From positions 1 through 31,186 of the forward strand of contig CAZWDT010000035.1 in NCBI GenBank assembly GCA_964632755.1: 31,186 nucleotides of DNA. The letters run 5' to 3'. Numbering within the stretch: the first letter of the stretch is position 1; the number at the start of each line of letters is the position of its first letter. The stretch comes from JAFGMR01 sp964632755 (lineage in GTDB: Archaea > Halobacteriota > Methanosarcinia > Methanotrichales > Methanotrichaceae). The notes below the pieces were generated by a model. That model was not told where the DNA came from, ran no database searches, and worked only from the letters and a program-made list of their open reading frames with translations. The translations under genes were made by a program, and so were the position numbers. This document shows positions 7,324 through 14,438 of the stretch, in pieces.

Positions 7324-8388
7324 ATGTCGATGGACGACCTGATCCGTGGAAGTGGTGGATGGATCGATTACACGATAGCAAGAGCTCTTGAGTGGCCGGG
7401 CAAAGCGTTCTCCATCCTCTGCAAGGGAGAAATCCTTGCCAACTACGTCATAGCCATCCTCATAATCCTCTCGCTAAACTTCCTCCTGCCCCGGATGCTG
7501 CCGGGCGATCCATTGCAGGCAATCTACGGCAACGAGGCGCTCGTAGCAATGACGCCTCAGCTGGAGGCCGATTTGATCCACAGGTTCAGCCTCGATCTCT
7601 CAATCGATCAGCAGTTTATAGCCTACCTCTCGGCATTGGCCCGTGGAGACCTGGGCTACTCCTATTACTATGGCGAGTCGGTCTCGCAAGTCATATTGGC
7701 ATTTCTGCCCTGGACCATCTTGCTCGCAGGCTCGGCGATGATGATATCCACCGTAATTGGCCTCCTCCTTGGAATGGAGTCGGGATATCGAAGGGGGCAG
7801 CCGCTCGATAAGCTCTTGCTCGTCGGGGTTATATTTCTAAGCGGCCTTCCCGACTTTTTCATTGGAATCCTGCTCTTGATAGTATTCGCTGTGAGCTGGA
7901 GAGTTCTGCCACTCTCCGGGGCCCTGACGCCTTATGGCGATCTCCATGGAGTGGCTCTCGCATTGGACCTGCTACGCCATCTGGCAGCACCTCTGGCCGC
8001 TTTGGTCATGGTTAGGATGACCTCCACATATCTTCTTACGAGGAACAGCATGATCGCAACGCTCGGAGAGAGGTACATCATGACCGCACGGGCCAAGGGT
8101 TGCTCTGAGCGGCGTATCCAATACATGCACGCAGGGAGGAACTCGCTCCTCCCCGTCGTGACGAGCGTAGGCCTCCACCTGCCAAATATCGTCACAGGAG
8201 CCCTCTTCGTGGAGATCGTCTTCGCCTATCCGGGGGTGGGATGGCTTCTTTACAACTCCATCCTGACTCGCGATTATCCCCTGATACAGGGGATCCTTCT
8301 AATGGTAACGCTCTCCGTGCTGACCGTGAACATGGCTGTGGACCTCGCCTATCGAAGGCTGGATCCGAGGGTTGGCAATGCACATTGA
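7324..8388 (+). CDS. ABC transporter permease, DppB/NikB-like
   Basis: The first inner-membrane permease of a peptide/nickel-type (PepT family) ABC importer. After an unusual N-terminal stretch of about 35 residues, TM1 starts near ILANYVIAILIILSLNFLLP and is followed by RMLPGDPLQAIYG, typical of DppB. Further TM segments follow, with the EAA coupling loop TARAKGCSERRIQYMHAGRN, then LLPVVTSVGLHLP and VEIVFAYPGVGWLLYNSI. A second ATG at 7330 is also possible. The downstream permease overlaps its 3' end by 11 nt. No substrate-binding protein lies beside it, so the cargo (oligopeptide, nickel or metal chelate) is unresolved. Confidence 0.88.
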   Translation: MSMDDLIRGSGGWIDYTIARALEWPGKAFSILCKGEILANYVIAILIILSLNFLLPRMLPGDPLQAIYGNEALVAMTPQLEADLIHRFSLDLSIDQQFIAYLSALARGDLGYSYYYGESVSQVILAFLPWTILLAGSAMMISTVIGLLLGMESGYRRGQPLDKLLLVGVIFLSGLPDFFIGILLLIVFAVSWRVLPLSGALTPYGDLHGVALALDLLRHLAAPLAALVMVRMTSTYLLTRNSMIATLGERYIMTARAKGCSERRIQYMHAGRNSLLPVVTSVGLHLPNIVTGALFVEIVFAYPGVGWLLYNSILTRDYPLIQGILLMVTLSVLTVNMAVDLAYRRLDPRVGNAH

Positions 8389-9229
8389 TCCTTTGGGAGA
8401 GGTCTTCGGCAGATCGACAGGGAGGATCGGCCTGCTTCTCCTATGCCTGATGGTGGGCCTTGCCCTTTTTGCCCCTTTGCTCACGCCTTATTCTCCCAGC
8501 CAGAGGACGGATGCCAGCGCCTTTTCCCCCCCCTCACATGACCACCCCCTGGGGACGAACGATGCCCGCCAGGATATTTGGACCAGGCTGATCTATGGGG
8601 CGAGAACATCGCTCTCGGTGGCAGTTGGGGTAGCACTCCTCTCAGGCCTCATCAGCGCAACGATCGGGAGCACATCGGCCATCTTTGGGGGGATCTACGA
8701 TCGCTTCTGGATGAGGGTGGTCGATGCGATGCTTGCAATACCAGCGGTTATAATCGTGATTCTTGTCGCAACCTATCTCCAGCCCAACCTGATGCTGATG
8801 ATAGTCCTAATCTCCGCCATGTCCTGGCCGGGCGGGGCCAGGGTGATTCGCGCCCAGACGCTATCGTTGAAGGAGAGGATGCACGTATCGGCAGCGAGGA
8901 CCTTCGGGGCAGGATGGAGACATATCCTCTGCAGGCATATACTGCCTGACCTAGGGCCGGTATTGCTCGCCATAATGATCCAGGATGCGAGGGCGGCAGT
9001 CTTCATGGAAGCCGGGCTTTCCTTCCTCGGCATTGCGGATCCGAGCATGATCAGCTGGGGGAAGATGATGCAGTATGCGCGGGTCTTCACCTATCTGGAT
9101 GTCTGGAAGTGGTGGCTCCTTCCTACTGGAATTGCCCTCTCCATCACGCTCGTGGGGTTGAGCTTGATTGGATACTCCCTGGAGACCGCGCTTGACCCCA
9201 GGCTGAAGGATAATGGGAGGGGGGCATGA
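8378..9229 (+). CDS. ABC transporter permease, DppC/NikC-like
   Basis: The second permease of the same importer. It has the DppC pattern: an N-terminal TM (IGLLLLCLMVGLALFAPLL), then HPLGTNDARQDIWTRLIYGART, then a core of about five TMs with the coupling loop SAARTFGAGWRHILCRHILP and the family-typical EAGLSFLGI followed by SWGKMM. The ATG at 8378 is chosen over a TTG two codons earlier because GAGGG lies at proper spacing. It overlaps the preceding gene by 11 nt and is 34 nt from the ATPase gene. Confidence 0.88.
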   Translation: MHIDPLGEVFGRSTGRIGLLLLCLMVGLALFAPLLTPYSPSQRTDASAFSPPSHDHPLGTNDARQDIWTRLIYGARTSLSVAVGVALLSGLISATIGSTSAIFGGIYDRFWMRVVDAMLAIPAVIIVILVATYLQPNLMLMIVLISAMSWPGGARVIRAQTLSLKERMHVSAARTFGAGWRHILCRHILPDLGPVLLAIMIQDARAAVFMEAGLSFLGIADPSMISWGKMMQYARVFTYLDVWKWWLLPTGIALSITLVGLSLIGYSLETALDPRLKDNGRGA

Positions 9230-9263
9230 TGCTGGTTGATGTCATGATGCGAAGGGAGGCTTG

Positions 9264-11036
9264 ATGCTCGATATCGAGGGATTGAAGGTCTCGTTCGGCG
9301 AGAGAGAAGTCCTGAAGGGCGTGGACATCCATCTGGAAAGAGGGGATGCCCTCTCGATCATAGGCGAGTCGGGGGCTGGAAAGACCACCCTTGCCATGAG
9401 CATTATGGGGCTTCTAAACGGCGGATGCTCTGGAAGGATCGTCCTACAGGGACGCGATATTCTGGAGATGGAGGAATCAAGAAGGCGGGAGATCAGGGGG
9501 GATGTGATGGCCATGGTCTTCCAGAACGTCGAGGATGCGCTAGATCCCGTCTACACCATCTCGGATCAGATCGAAGAGGCGATTCTGGTCCACCATCCTA
9601 TGGATAAGGACAGGCTTCGGTTGAGGGTGGATCATCTCTTGATCCAGGTCGGGCTCAGCCGTGAGAAGGGAGATGCCTATCCCCATCAGCTCAGCGGAGG
9701 CGAGAGGCAGAGGGCATTGATTGCAATGGCGCTTGCAAACGATCCCCAGGTCCTGATCCTCGATGAGCCAACCGCGTCGCTCGACGCCATGACCAAGGCC
9801 GAGATCCTGGGCCTGCTTCGAGAGTCCATGAGGGATCGGATCGGCCTAGTCGTCACCCACGACATCTCCGCGGCTTCGAGGATCAGCAACCGGATGGCGG
9901 TCCTCTATTCGGGGAGGATTCTCGAGATGGGTGACACCAAGGAGGTCCTTGCTCGGCCGCTTCATCCCTACACGAGGGGGCTTCTCCGATCGTCTCCGAA
10001 TATGATCACCACAAAGGATCTTCAGGGGATTCCCGGCCGCATGAATCCGGGCGTTAAAGGCTGCCCATTCCATCCTCGATGCACACAACATCTGGATCGC
10101 TGCACGCGCGAGACTCCGATGCTTCGAGATGTGGGGGGACGAATGATCGCATGCCATCGAGGGGGAATAGTCCCACTTCTGGAGGTGAGGGGGCTATGCC
10201 GCTCCTTTGGGCCTTTGAAAGCGGTGGATGGGGTTGATCTCAACCTATGCGAGGGGGAGACCCTAGCCCTCGTTGGCCAGAGCGGCTCGGGCAAGACCAC
10301 GCTTGCCCGGATGATCATGGGCCTAACTAGGCCCGATTCGGGAGAAATCCGCCTGGAGGGCGAGCCCTTGGGAGCTCGCTCTAAGGAGTTCTACCGGAGG
10401 GTGCAGATGATATATCAGAACCCGAGGGAGTCCATAAGCCATCGCATGAACGTAGCCGAGGCCATAATGGAGCCTCTTGATATTCAGGGCCTTGGCCGGT
10501 CCCGCGAGAAGCTGGAAAGGGTGCTCGATGAGGTGGAGCTCTCCAGCGATCCCGAGTTCCTGAACCGATACTCTCATCATCTAAGCGGAGGCGAGGCGCA
10601 GAGGGTGGCAATCGCTCGGGCCCTGATACTCGATCCAAAGCTCCTCATCGCCGACGAGCCGACTTCGGCGCTCGACTCCAGCGTCCAGGCGAAGATATTG
10701 AGGCTGTTGATGGACCTGCAGGAGAGGCGAGGGCTTGCCATCCTCCTAGTGACCCATGACCTTGCCCTTGCGCGAAAGGTAAGCGACAGGATGGCCGTCA
10801 TGAAGGACGGAAGGATCTTGGAGGAGGGGCTCACAAGCGATCTCTTGGCCTCTCCCAAACACCAATATACTCGAGAGCTGATGGAGTCAGCGTCAGCCGT
10901 CAACGACGATGGAGTTCTGGTCAAGGCGAGAAGGCCAAAGGAGGGCGAGAGCGATTGTATCGAGGAGCAGTCATTCGAGGTTTGCCGCAGGCCGGGGACC
11001 TGGCAGAGGATGATCAGATGGATGAGGAGTTCATAA
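9264..11036 (+). CDS. Fused dual-ATPase subunit (DppD-DppF type) of the ABC importer
   Basis: One polypeptide of about 590 residues carries both nucleotide-binding domains, usually separate DppD/OppD and DppF/OppF proteins. NBD1 has Walker A GESGAGKTT, signature LSGGERQR, Walker B VLILDEPTASLD and a switch His in VVTHD. It ends in the oligopeptide-family tail HPYTRGLLRSSP with a Cys motif (CPFHPRC, then two more Cys). NBD2 has GQSGSGKTT, LSGGEAQR, LLIADEPTSALD and LLVTHD. All catalytic motifs look intact in both halves. The ATG at 9264 follows GGGAGG. Its 3' end overlaps the FmdE-like gene by 19 nt. Confidence 0.92.
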   Translation: MLDIEGLKVSFGEREVLKGVDIHLERGDALSIIGESGAGKTTLAMSIMGLLNGGCSGRIVLQGRDILEMEESRRREIRGDVMAMVFQNVEDALDPVYTISDQIEEAILVHHPMDKDRLRLRVDHLLIQVGLSREKGDAYPHQLSGGERQRALIAMALANDPQVLILDEPTASLDAMTKAEILGLLRESMRDRIGLVVTHDISAASRISNRMAVLYSGRILEMGDTKEVLARPLHPYTRGLLRSSPNMITTKDLQGIPGRMNPGVKGCPFHPRCTQHLDRCTRETPMLRDVGGRMIACHRGGIVPLLEVRGLCRSFGPLKAVDGVDLNLCEGETLALVGQSGSGKTTLARMIMGLTRPDSGEIRLEGEPLGARSKEFYRRVQMIYQNPRESISHRMNVAEAIMEPLDIQGLGRSREKLERVLDEVELSSDPEFLNRYSHHLSGGEAQRVAIARALILDPKLLIADEPTSALDSSVQAKILRLLMDLQERRGLAILLVTHDLALARKVSDRMAVMKDGRILEEGLTSDLLASPKHQYTRELMESASAVNDDGVLVKARRPKEGESDCIEEQSFEVCRRPGTWQRMIRWMRSS

Positions 11037-11584
11037 AAGCAAGCCAGTTTCATGGGCATATCTGCCCCGGGCTGGCAATAGGGTATCGCGTGGCGAAGTA
11101 CGTCTTGGGCCACTTTCCCAGATCTGAGGATGAGGAGCTGGTGGCCCTTGCGGAGAACAAGTCATGCAGCATCGATGCGATCCAGTACATGTTGGGATGC
11201 ACGATGGGAAAGGGAAACCTCGTTTTGCAGGACAATGGAAAGCAGGCCTTCACTTTCTTCTCACGTGATAGGGGAGTTGCGATGCGGATCTACTTCAAGA
11301 TGAACCTCTCCCAGAGGATGGATGCAATGAGGAAGAGCAATCCGGATCTGGGCGAGGCGGAGCTCATGAGGAGGGCGAGGCAAGAGGCTGTGGAGTACAT
11401 CCTCGAAGCAAGCGACGAGGACCTGCTCGAAGTCTCCGATCTCGACCTTGCGCCTCCGAGGAAGGCCAGGATCTATCCAACTCTCCACTGCCAGGAGTGC
11501 GGGGAGGGCTTCATGGAGATCAGAGGAAGGGCCATAGGGGGAAAGGTCGTCTGCCAGGGATGCTTCGACCGCCTCACCACCTGA
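11018..11584 (+). CDS. FmdE-family protein with C-terminal zinc ribbon
   Basis: Residues 1 to about 120 match the FmdE family, named for a gene in molybdenum formylmethanofuran dehydrogenase operons: FHGHICPGLAIGYR, then KSCSIDAIQYMLGCTMGKGN and LQDNGKQAF. The His/Cys pairs are probable metal ligands. The C-terminus has a CxxC-x(19)-CxxC zinc ribbon (CQECGEGF ... VVCQGC). The exact biochemical role of the family is not established; metal or cofactor handling is the usual guess. The open frame extends upstream inside the ATPase gene, but family similarity begins at the ATG at 11018. Overlap with the transporter gene argues that it serves the same cargo. Confidence 0.85.
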   Translation: MDEEFIKASQFHGHICPGLAIGYRVAKYVLGHFPRSEDEELVALAENKSCSIDAIQYMLGCTMGKGNLVLQDNGKQAFTFFSRDRGVAMRIYFKMNLSQRMDAMRKSNPDLGEAELMRRARQEAVEYILEASDEDLLEVSDLDLAPPRKARIYPTLHCQECGEGFMEIRGRAIGGKVVCQGCFDRLTT

Positions 11585-11766
11585 TCCAGCTCCCCCTCTC
11601 GGCAAAAGCCTTTACTGAAGGGCATCAAGGCCACAATTTCGCAATTGATGAGGTTTCCAATCCAGATTAGGCGGAACCGGCCATCCGTTTGCGATTTGAA
11701 CGAGAGCTCCGGTGTAGTAGGGCGCTGTAGAGCAAAGGCGGAAGGTGCGACAGGCAGGTGAATCCA

Positions 11767-12603
11767 ATGACAGAAGGGATCGACTGGAACGAGATGTGGA
11801 GGCGAAAGGTTGAGTCCTCCTCGTGGGGCAATAGGCATGAGAGCTGGATCGAGTTCTGGGATTCCAGGGCGGAGGGATACGATTCCAGGGTCAAGTCGAA
11901 TCAGGGAAAGCACATCGAGGTCATAAACGGCCTCGATGTCGGGCCGGAGGACTCAGTTCTCGATGTGGGGGCTGGTCCCGGGACGCTCGCAATTCCCCTC
12001 GCCCGGAAGGCGAGGCTTGTAACTGCGGTTGAGCCGTCCCGAGGGATGATCTCCTGCCTCTGCAGAAATGCCAAGGAGGCAAATCTTAGAAACATCGTCC
12101 CAATCGAGAAGCTCTGGGAGGATGTGCGGCCAATTCAAGATGTCTCAGAGCATGATGTCGTCGTCGCCTCTTACTCATTGGGGATGAAGGATATCAGGGG
12201 GGCTCTCGAGAAGATGGATCTGCTCGCAAGAAAGTACGTCTATCTCTTCCATTTCGCAGGGGATGCTTCCGCGATCTATCGGGATCTCTGGTATGAGGTT
12301 CACCATGAGGTGTACAGATCCGGCCCGGACTACATCTATCTCGCAAACGTTCTCCACCAGATGGGAATCTACGCCAACGTCGATGTCAACTCCGAGGAGC
12401 AGATCCAGCGGTTCGCCAGCCTGGACGAGGCTGCAAGCCACTGGTCTGAGAACCTGGATGCGCCGCCGGGGGCGGAGAAGGCCATTAGAGATCGTCTCTC
12501 CTCCATGCTGGAGAAGGACGGGGATGACCTCGTCCAGAGGGAGATGATGAGGCGGGTTAAGATATGGTGGAGGCCTGAGGGGCGGAGATCGGGCGAGATC
12601 TGA
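11767..12603 (+). CDS. Class I SAM-dependent methyltransferase
   Basis: A Rossmann-fold methyltransferase of 278 residues. Motif I is VLDVGAGPGTLAIPLA, followed by the acidic end of beta 2 in VTAVEPSRGM and motif IV in DVVVASYSLGMKDI. The N-terminal part (ESWIEFWDSRAEGYDSRV) resembles small-molecule methyltransferases of the UbiE-like superfamily. The substrate is unknown. The ATG at 11767 is preceded by a near-perfect ribosome-binding site, AGGTGA, 5 nt away; a GTG at 11758 is less likely. It lies 182 nt after the FmdE-like gene on the same strand with no clear terminator between, so it may belong to the same unit. A repeated 3'-flank element begins at its stop codon. Confidence 0.85.
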   Translation: MTEGIDWNEMWRRKVESSSWGNRHESWIEFWDSRAEGYDSRVKSNQGKHIEVINGLDVGPEDSVLDVGAGPGTLAIPLARKARLVTAVEPSRGMISCLCRNAKEANLRNIVPIEKLWEDVRPIQDVSEHDVVVASYSLGMKDIRGALEKMDLLARKYVYLFHFAGDASAIYRDLWYEVHHEVYRSGPDYIYLANVLHQMGIYANVDVNSEEQIQRFASLDEAASHWSENLDAPPGAEKAIRDRLSSMLEKDGDDLVQREMMRRVKIWWRPEGRRSGEI

Positions 12604-12652
12604 GGAATAATAGTCAGGCCGCATCCCTGCCACTTCAGAGACCGGTTAGGCC
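12602..12652 (+). repeat. 3'-flank element, copy 2
   Basis: Starts at the methyltransferase stop codon and matches the minus strand of 1-50. The 17-mer CAGGCCGCATCCCTGCC (12615-12631) is identical, and about 15 of the 21 following positions match. Here the hairpin of copy 1 is lost, but a 12-bp perfect palindrome, GTTAGGCCTAAC, occupies 12645-12656. Confidence 0.5.
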
Positions 12653-12696
12653 TAACTTTATTACTTTCGCGCAGCTATCTCTCATTATTTCAACCG

Positions 12697-12721
12697 CGAA
12701 TGAACACGAATGAACGCTAAT
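12697..12721. repeat. 10-bp iterated repeat (CGAATGAACA type)
   Basis: CGAATGAA occurs at 12697-12704 and 12707-12714, with a degenerate CTAAT at 12717, giving a 10-bp period. It overlaps the end of the GxxExxY-like fragment; iterations of this style are often seen next to GxxExxY genes (from memory, not checked). Confidence 0.4.
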
Positions 12722-12755
12722 ATTCCCCTTTAATTCGCATGCACTTGCGGCCACT

Positions 12756-12810
12756 CTGAGGGTTCATATAGCGCATCCATCGGGGTTTAGGCGTGCCGAA
12801 GTTGACAATA
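12756..12810. repeat. 55-bp contig-end duplicate, left copy
   Basis: Identical over all 55 bases to 12911-12965, on the other side of the N run. It begins CTGAGGGTTCATATAGCG and ends TTGACAATA. Best explained as the k-mer overlap of two contigs joined with an arbitrary gap. Confidence 0.85.
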
Positions 12811-12910
12811 NNNNNNNNNNNNNNNNNNNNNNNNNNNNNNNNNNNNNNNNNNNNNNNNNNNNNNNNNNNNNNNNNNNNNNNNNNNNNNNNNNNNNNNNNN
12901 NNNNNNNNNN
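12811..12910. other. Assembly gap (exactly 100 N)
   Basis: One hundred undetermined bases, a conventional scaffold gap size. Because the flanks are identical, the true gap may be negative, with the contigs overlapping by 55 bp. Confidence 0.95.
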
Positions 12911-12965
12911 CTGAGGGTTCATATAGCGCATCCATCGGGGTTTAGGCGTGCCGAAGTTGACAATA
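12911..12965. repeat. 55-bp contig-end duplicate, right copy
   Basis: Exact copy of 12756-12810; both copies encode the same stretch of the GxxExxY-like fragment on the minus strand. Confidence 0.85.
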
Positions 12966-13021
12966 TGTCCAAATGGAAGTCTTGTGGCTTTCAGGTAATT
13001 GAGCAGTTGCCCCGACTGCAA

Positions 13022-13161
13022 TCGCCGAGAATGCGGATCGGTTCCGTGAACCCCATGATGGGAAATTCAACGGTTCTTCGACCCCTTTATGCATATAGCT
13101 GGAAGGGATGAGTAGTACTGCGACCCTCCGGTGCTCCGTTGCCGAACTGCTAAAAGTGAAT
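13022..13161. other. Unexplained stretch between the GxxExxY fragment and the tRNA
   Basis: No gene is recognised. On the minus strand one frame stays open for 64 codons, from 13160 past the start of the GxxExxY fragment, and contains AVLLIPSSYMHKGVEEP; it has no start codon or binding site to support it. AGCAGTT near 12999-13005 and AACTGCT near 13145-13151 could pair as a long-range helix, but the first lies in the coding frame of the fragment. It is probably part of a dispersed repeat unit. Confidence 0.3.
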
Positions 13162-13239
13162 TGGTAGCGGGGAGTAGATTTGAACTACTGATCTACGGGT
13201 TATGAGCCCGTCGGGATTTCCTGGCTACCCCACCCCGCT
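13162..13239 (-). tRNA. Initiator tRNA-Met (anticodon CAU), CCA encoded
   Basis: The minus strand folds into a full cloverleaf. The acceptor AGCGGGG pairs with CCCCGCT, followed by discriminator A and an encoded CCA (13164-13162). The anticodon stem ACGGG/CCCGT encloses loop CTCATAA with anticodon CAT. The T arm AGTAG/CTACT encloses TTCAAAT. The A1:U72 pair and three consecutive G:C pairs next to the anticodon loop are hallmarks of archaeal initiator tRNA, separating it from elongator tRNA-Met and from tRNA-Ile with modified CAU. No intron is present. Confidence 0.95.
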
Positions 13240-13276
13240 TCTGTCGTGGCAGACATCCCCCCCTCTGGCGAACCCG

Positions 13277-13284
13277 TATAAAAG
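13277..13284 (-). promoter_or_regulatory. TATA box for the initiator tRNA gene
   Basis: CTTTTATA on the minus strand lies about 40 nt upstream of the mature tRNA 5' end, leaving room for a 5' leader of about 15 nt to be removed by RNase P. Confidence 0.55.
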
Positions 13285-13360
13285 CTTTTGCGCACGGCCT
13301 CGCATCGATGGGGTGCGACCTTGGGCGGATGGATCCTTCGATCATCAACCATCGTCATGG

Positions 13361-13374
13361 AAAGATATAAATTA
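13361..13374 (+). promoter_or_regulatory. BRE/TATA element of the first dockerin-like gene
   Basis: AAAGATATAAATTA is a good archaeal BRE-plus-TATA match about 40 nt before the ATG at 13410, predicting a leader of about 15 nt. Confidence 0.55.
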
Positions 13375-13409
13375 CTTTAAGTTGATGTTGTCGATTGGGG
13401 AATTCGATC

Positions 13410-14081
13410 ATGATCTCTATCTCCAATATGGGCATCATAGCCCTCCTACTCCTCTTCATCTCAGCTCTGCCATCTTCTGCGGATGATGAGCTGAAGTACG
13501 GATCCAAAGTCCTCTGGCAGGATGTGGATGAGGCCCGGCCCCTCGTTGCACTTCCACCGTCCACTTTCAATTACGTGAATGATGGCGTCCCGGGATTCGG
13601 TCCTGGGGATCCAGTCTATCTGCACTTTCCACCCCCCCTCCTAGTGAACGGGAACGATATCAGGCTCACTCCCTTCGGCAGCATCCCTGCCGGCACCCAG
13701 GTCAAGATAGGCGACCCTGACTTTGGGAATACGCTCCTTCCCCTACCGGCGACAGTGGTATACTTCGATGTGAATGGGGACGTGTTATACAGCCTCGGTG
13801 ATCCGGTCTATCTGGATGTCCTACCATTTGGTTCCATCAGTGCCGGGGACATTCGCATAACTGGCTACCTCGGCTACGAGGCAGGGAGCCGGGTCATGGA
13901 CGCCCAGGCCGACAACAACAAGCCGACTCTGACGCTTCCCGGAATGCTCAGCTTCTTCAACGTCAATGGAAACCTCGCTCCAGGCTCATTTGCCGTCTAC
14001 GATTATGGGGACCTGGTCTACATAGATACCCAATGGCCATTCTTTGTGGTGACGATAAACGACGTGAGGTTGACGAGCTGA
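13410..14081 (+). CDS. Small secreted repeat protein, dockerin-like (paralog 1)
   Basis: A signal peptide (MISISNMGII, hydrophobic LLLLFISALP, SSADDE) precedes about three repeats of 65-70 residues. Each repeat runs YFDVNGDxxYxxGDPVYLDV, then DIRLT or DIRIT, then AGSKV or AGTQV, then a short acidic linker. The D-x-N-G-D and D-P-V-Y-L-D pattern recalls dockerin-type Ca-binding loops, but no cohesin is visible in this window and the assignment is an inference. An upstream TTG (13395) is in frame; the ATG at 13410 is preferred from the signal-peptide shape. It is paralogous to the next gene. Confidence 0.75.
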   Translation: MISISNMGIIALLLLFISALPSSADDELKYGSKVLWQDVDEARPLVALPPSTFNYVNDGVPGFGPGDPVYLHFPPPLLVNGNDIRLTPFGSIPAGTQVKIGDPDFGNTLLPLPATVVYFDVNGDVLYSLGDPVYLDVLPFGSISAGDIRITGYLGYEAGSRVMDAQADNNKPTLTLPGMLSFFNVNGNLAPGSFAVYDYGDLVYIDTQWPFFVVTINDVRLTS

Positions 14082-14438
14082 GGGCCTTCCCCTCGGCCCA
14101 TATTTGCACGATCGGATCCGATATCGACTGGGATCAAGTTAGCGATGTCAGATGGGCAAGCGAGTCCTTTATGAGTTGGAGTTTGGAACTATCTGAGAAT
14201 ACAAGCATTATCGGATCCCATTTATCCCAGGGAATCCCTCGAATTGATTTTTTATAAGATCAGATGCTACGTGCGGAATATCGAGAATCCAGCCGATTTC
14301 AGAATCACGATCCAGTCGTTTGACTACCAAAAAATACTTATGTTATTGAGATATTCTATATCTAATATGCTAGATCAGTGGTGGTGGCGCGAGGTGTATG
14401 GGCGACCATTTCCATTGGAGATTAGGAGGAATAAAACC
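14082..14438. other. Intergenic region between the two dockerin-like paralogs
   Basis: 357 bp with no convincing gene. It begins with a weak hairpin, GGGCC (14082-14086) pairing with GGCCC (14095-14099), right after the stop. The A/T-rich stretch at 14325-14370 (AAAAAATACTTATG and CTATATCTAATATG) is the likely promoter of the second paralog. The reading frame of the next gene is open back to 14244, but that part is not protein-like. Confidence 0.4.

Larger units (their letters stand above)
12717..13021 (-). pseudogene. C-terminal fragment of a GxxExxY-family protein, interrupted by the assembly gap
   Basis: Reading the minus strand, QLLNYLKATRLPFGHIVNFG is the hallmark C-terminus of GxxExxY proteins (compare the family's LLNYLKATGLxxGLLLNFG). 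After collapsing the duplicated 55 bp around the N run, the frame continues NPQSGRKCMRIKGEY and stops at 12717. The N-terminal two thirds of the family, including the GxxExxY motif itself, is absent upstream, so this is a remnant. GxxExxY proteins are small, frequently multicopy proteins of uncertain function. A repeated locus would explain why the assembly broke here. Confidence 0.6.

Noticed and set aside
7206..7391. Plus-strand frame across the direct repeats upstream of the permease gene
   Set aside because: Its internal similarity (RLLTENIM / RLLAEHNM) merely reflects the DNA repeat; it overlaps the permease start and lacks a binding site.
12985..13160. Possible structured RNA (5S, SRP or RNase P-like) suggested by pairing of AGCAGTT with AACTGCT
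   Set aside because: No conserved core motifs of 5S, SRP (GGAAG loop region) or RNase P RNA could be found, and half of the helix lies in the GxxExxY coding frame.
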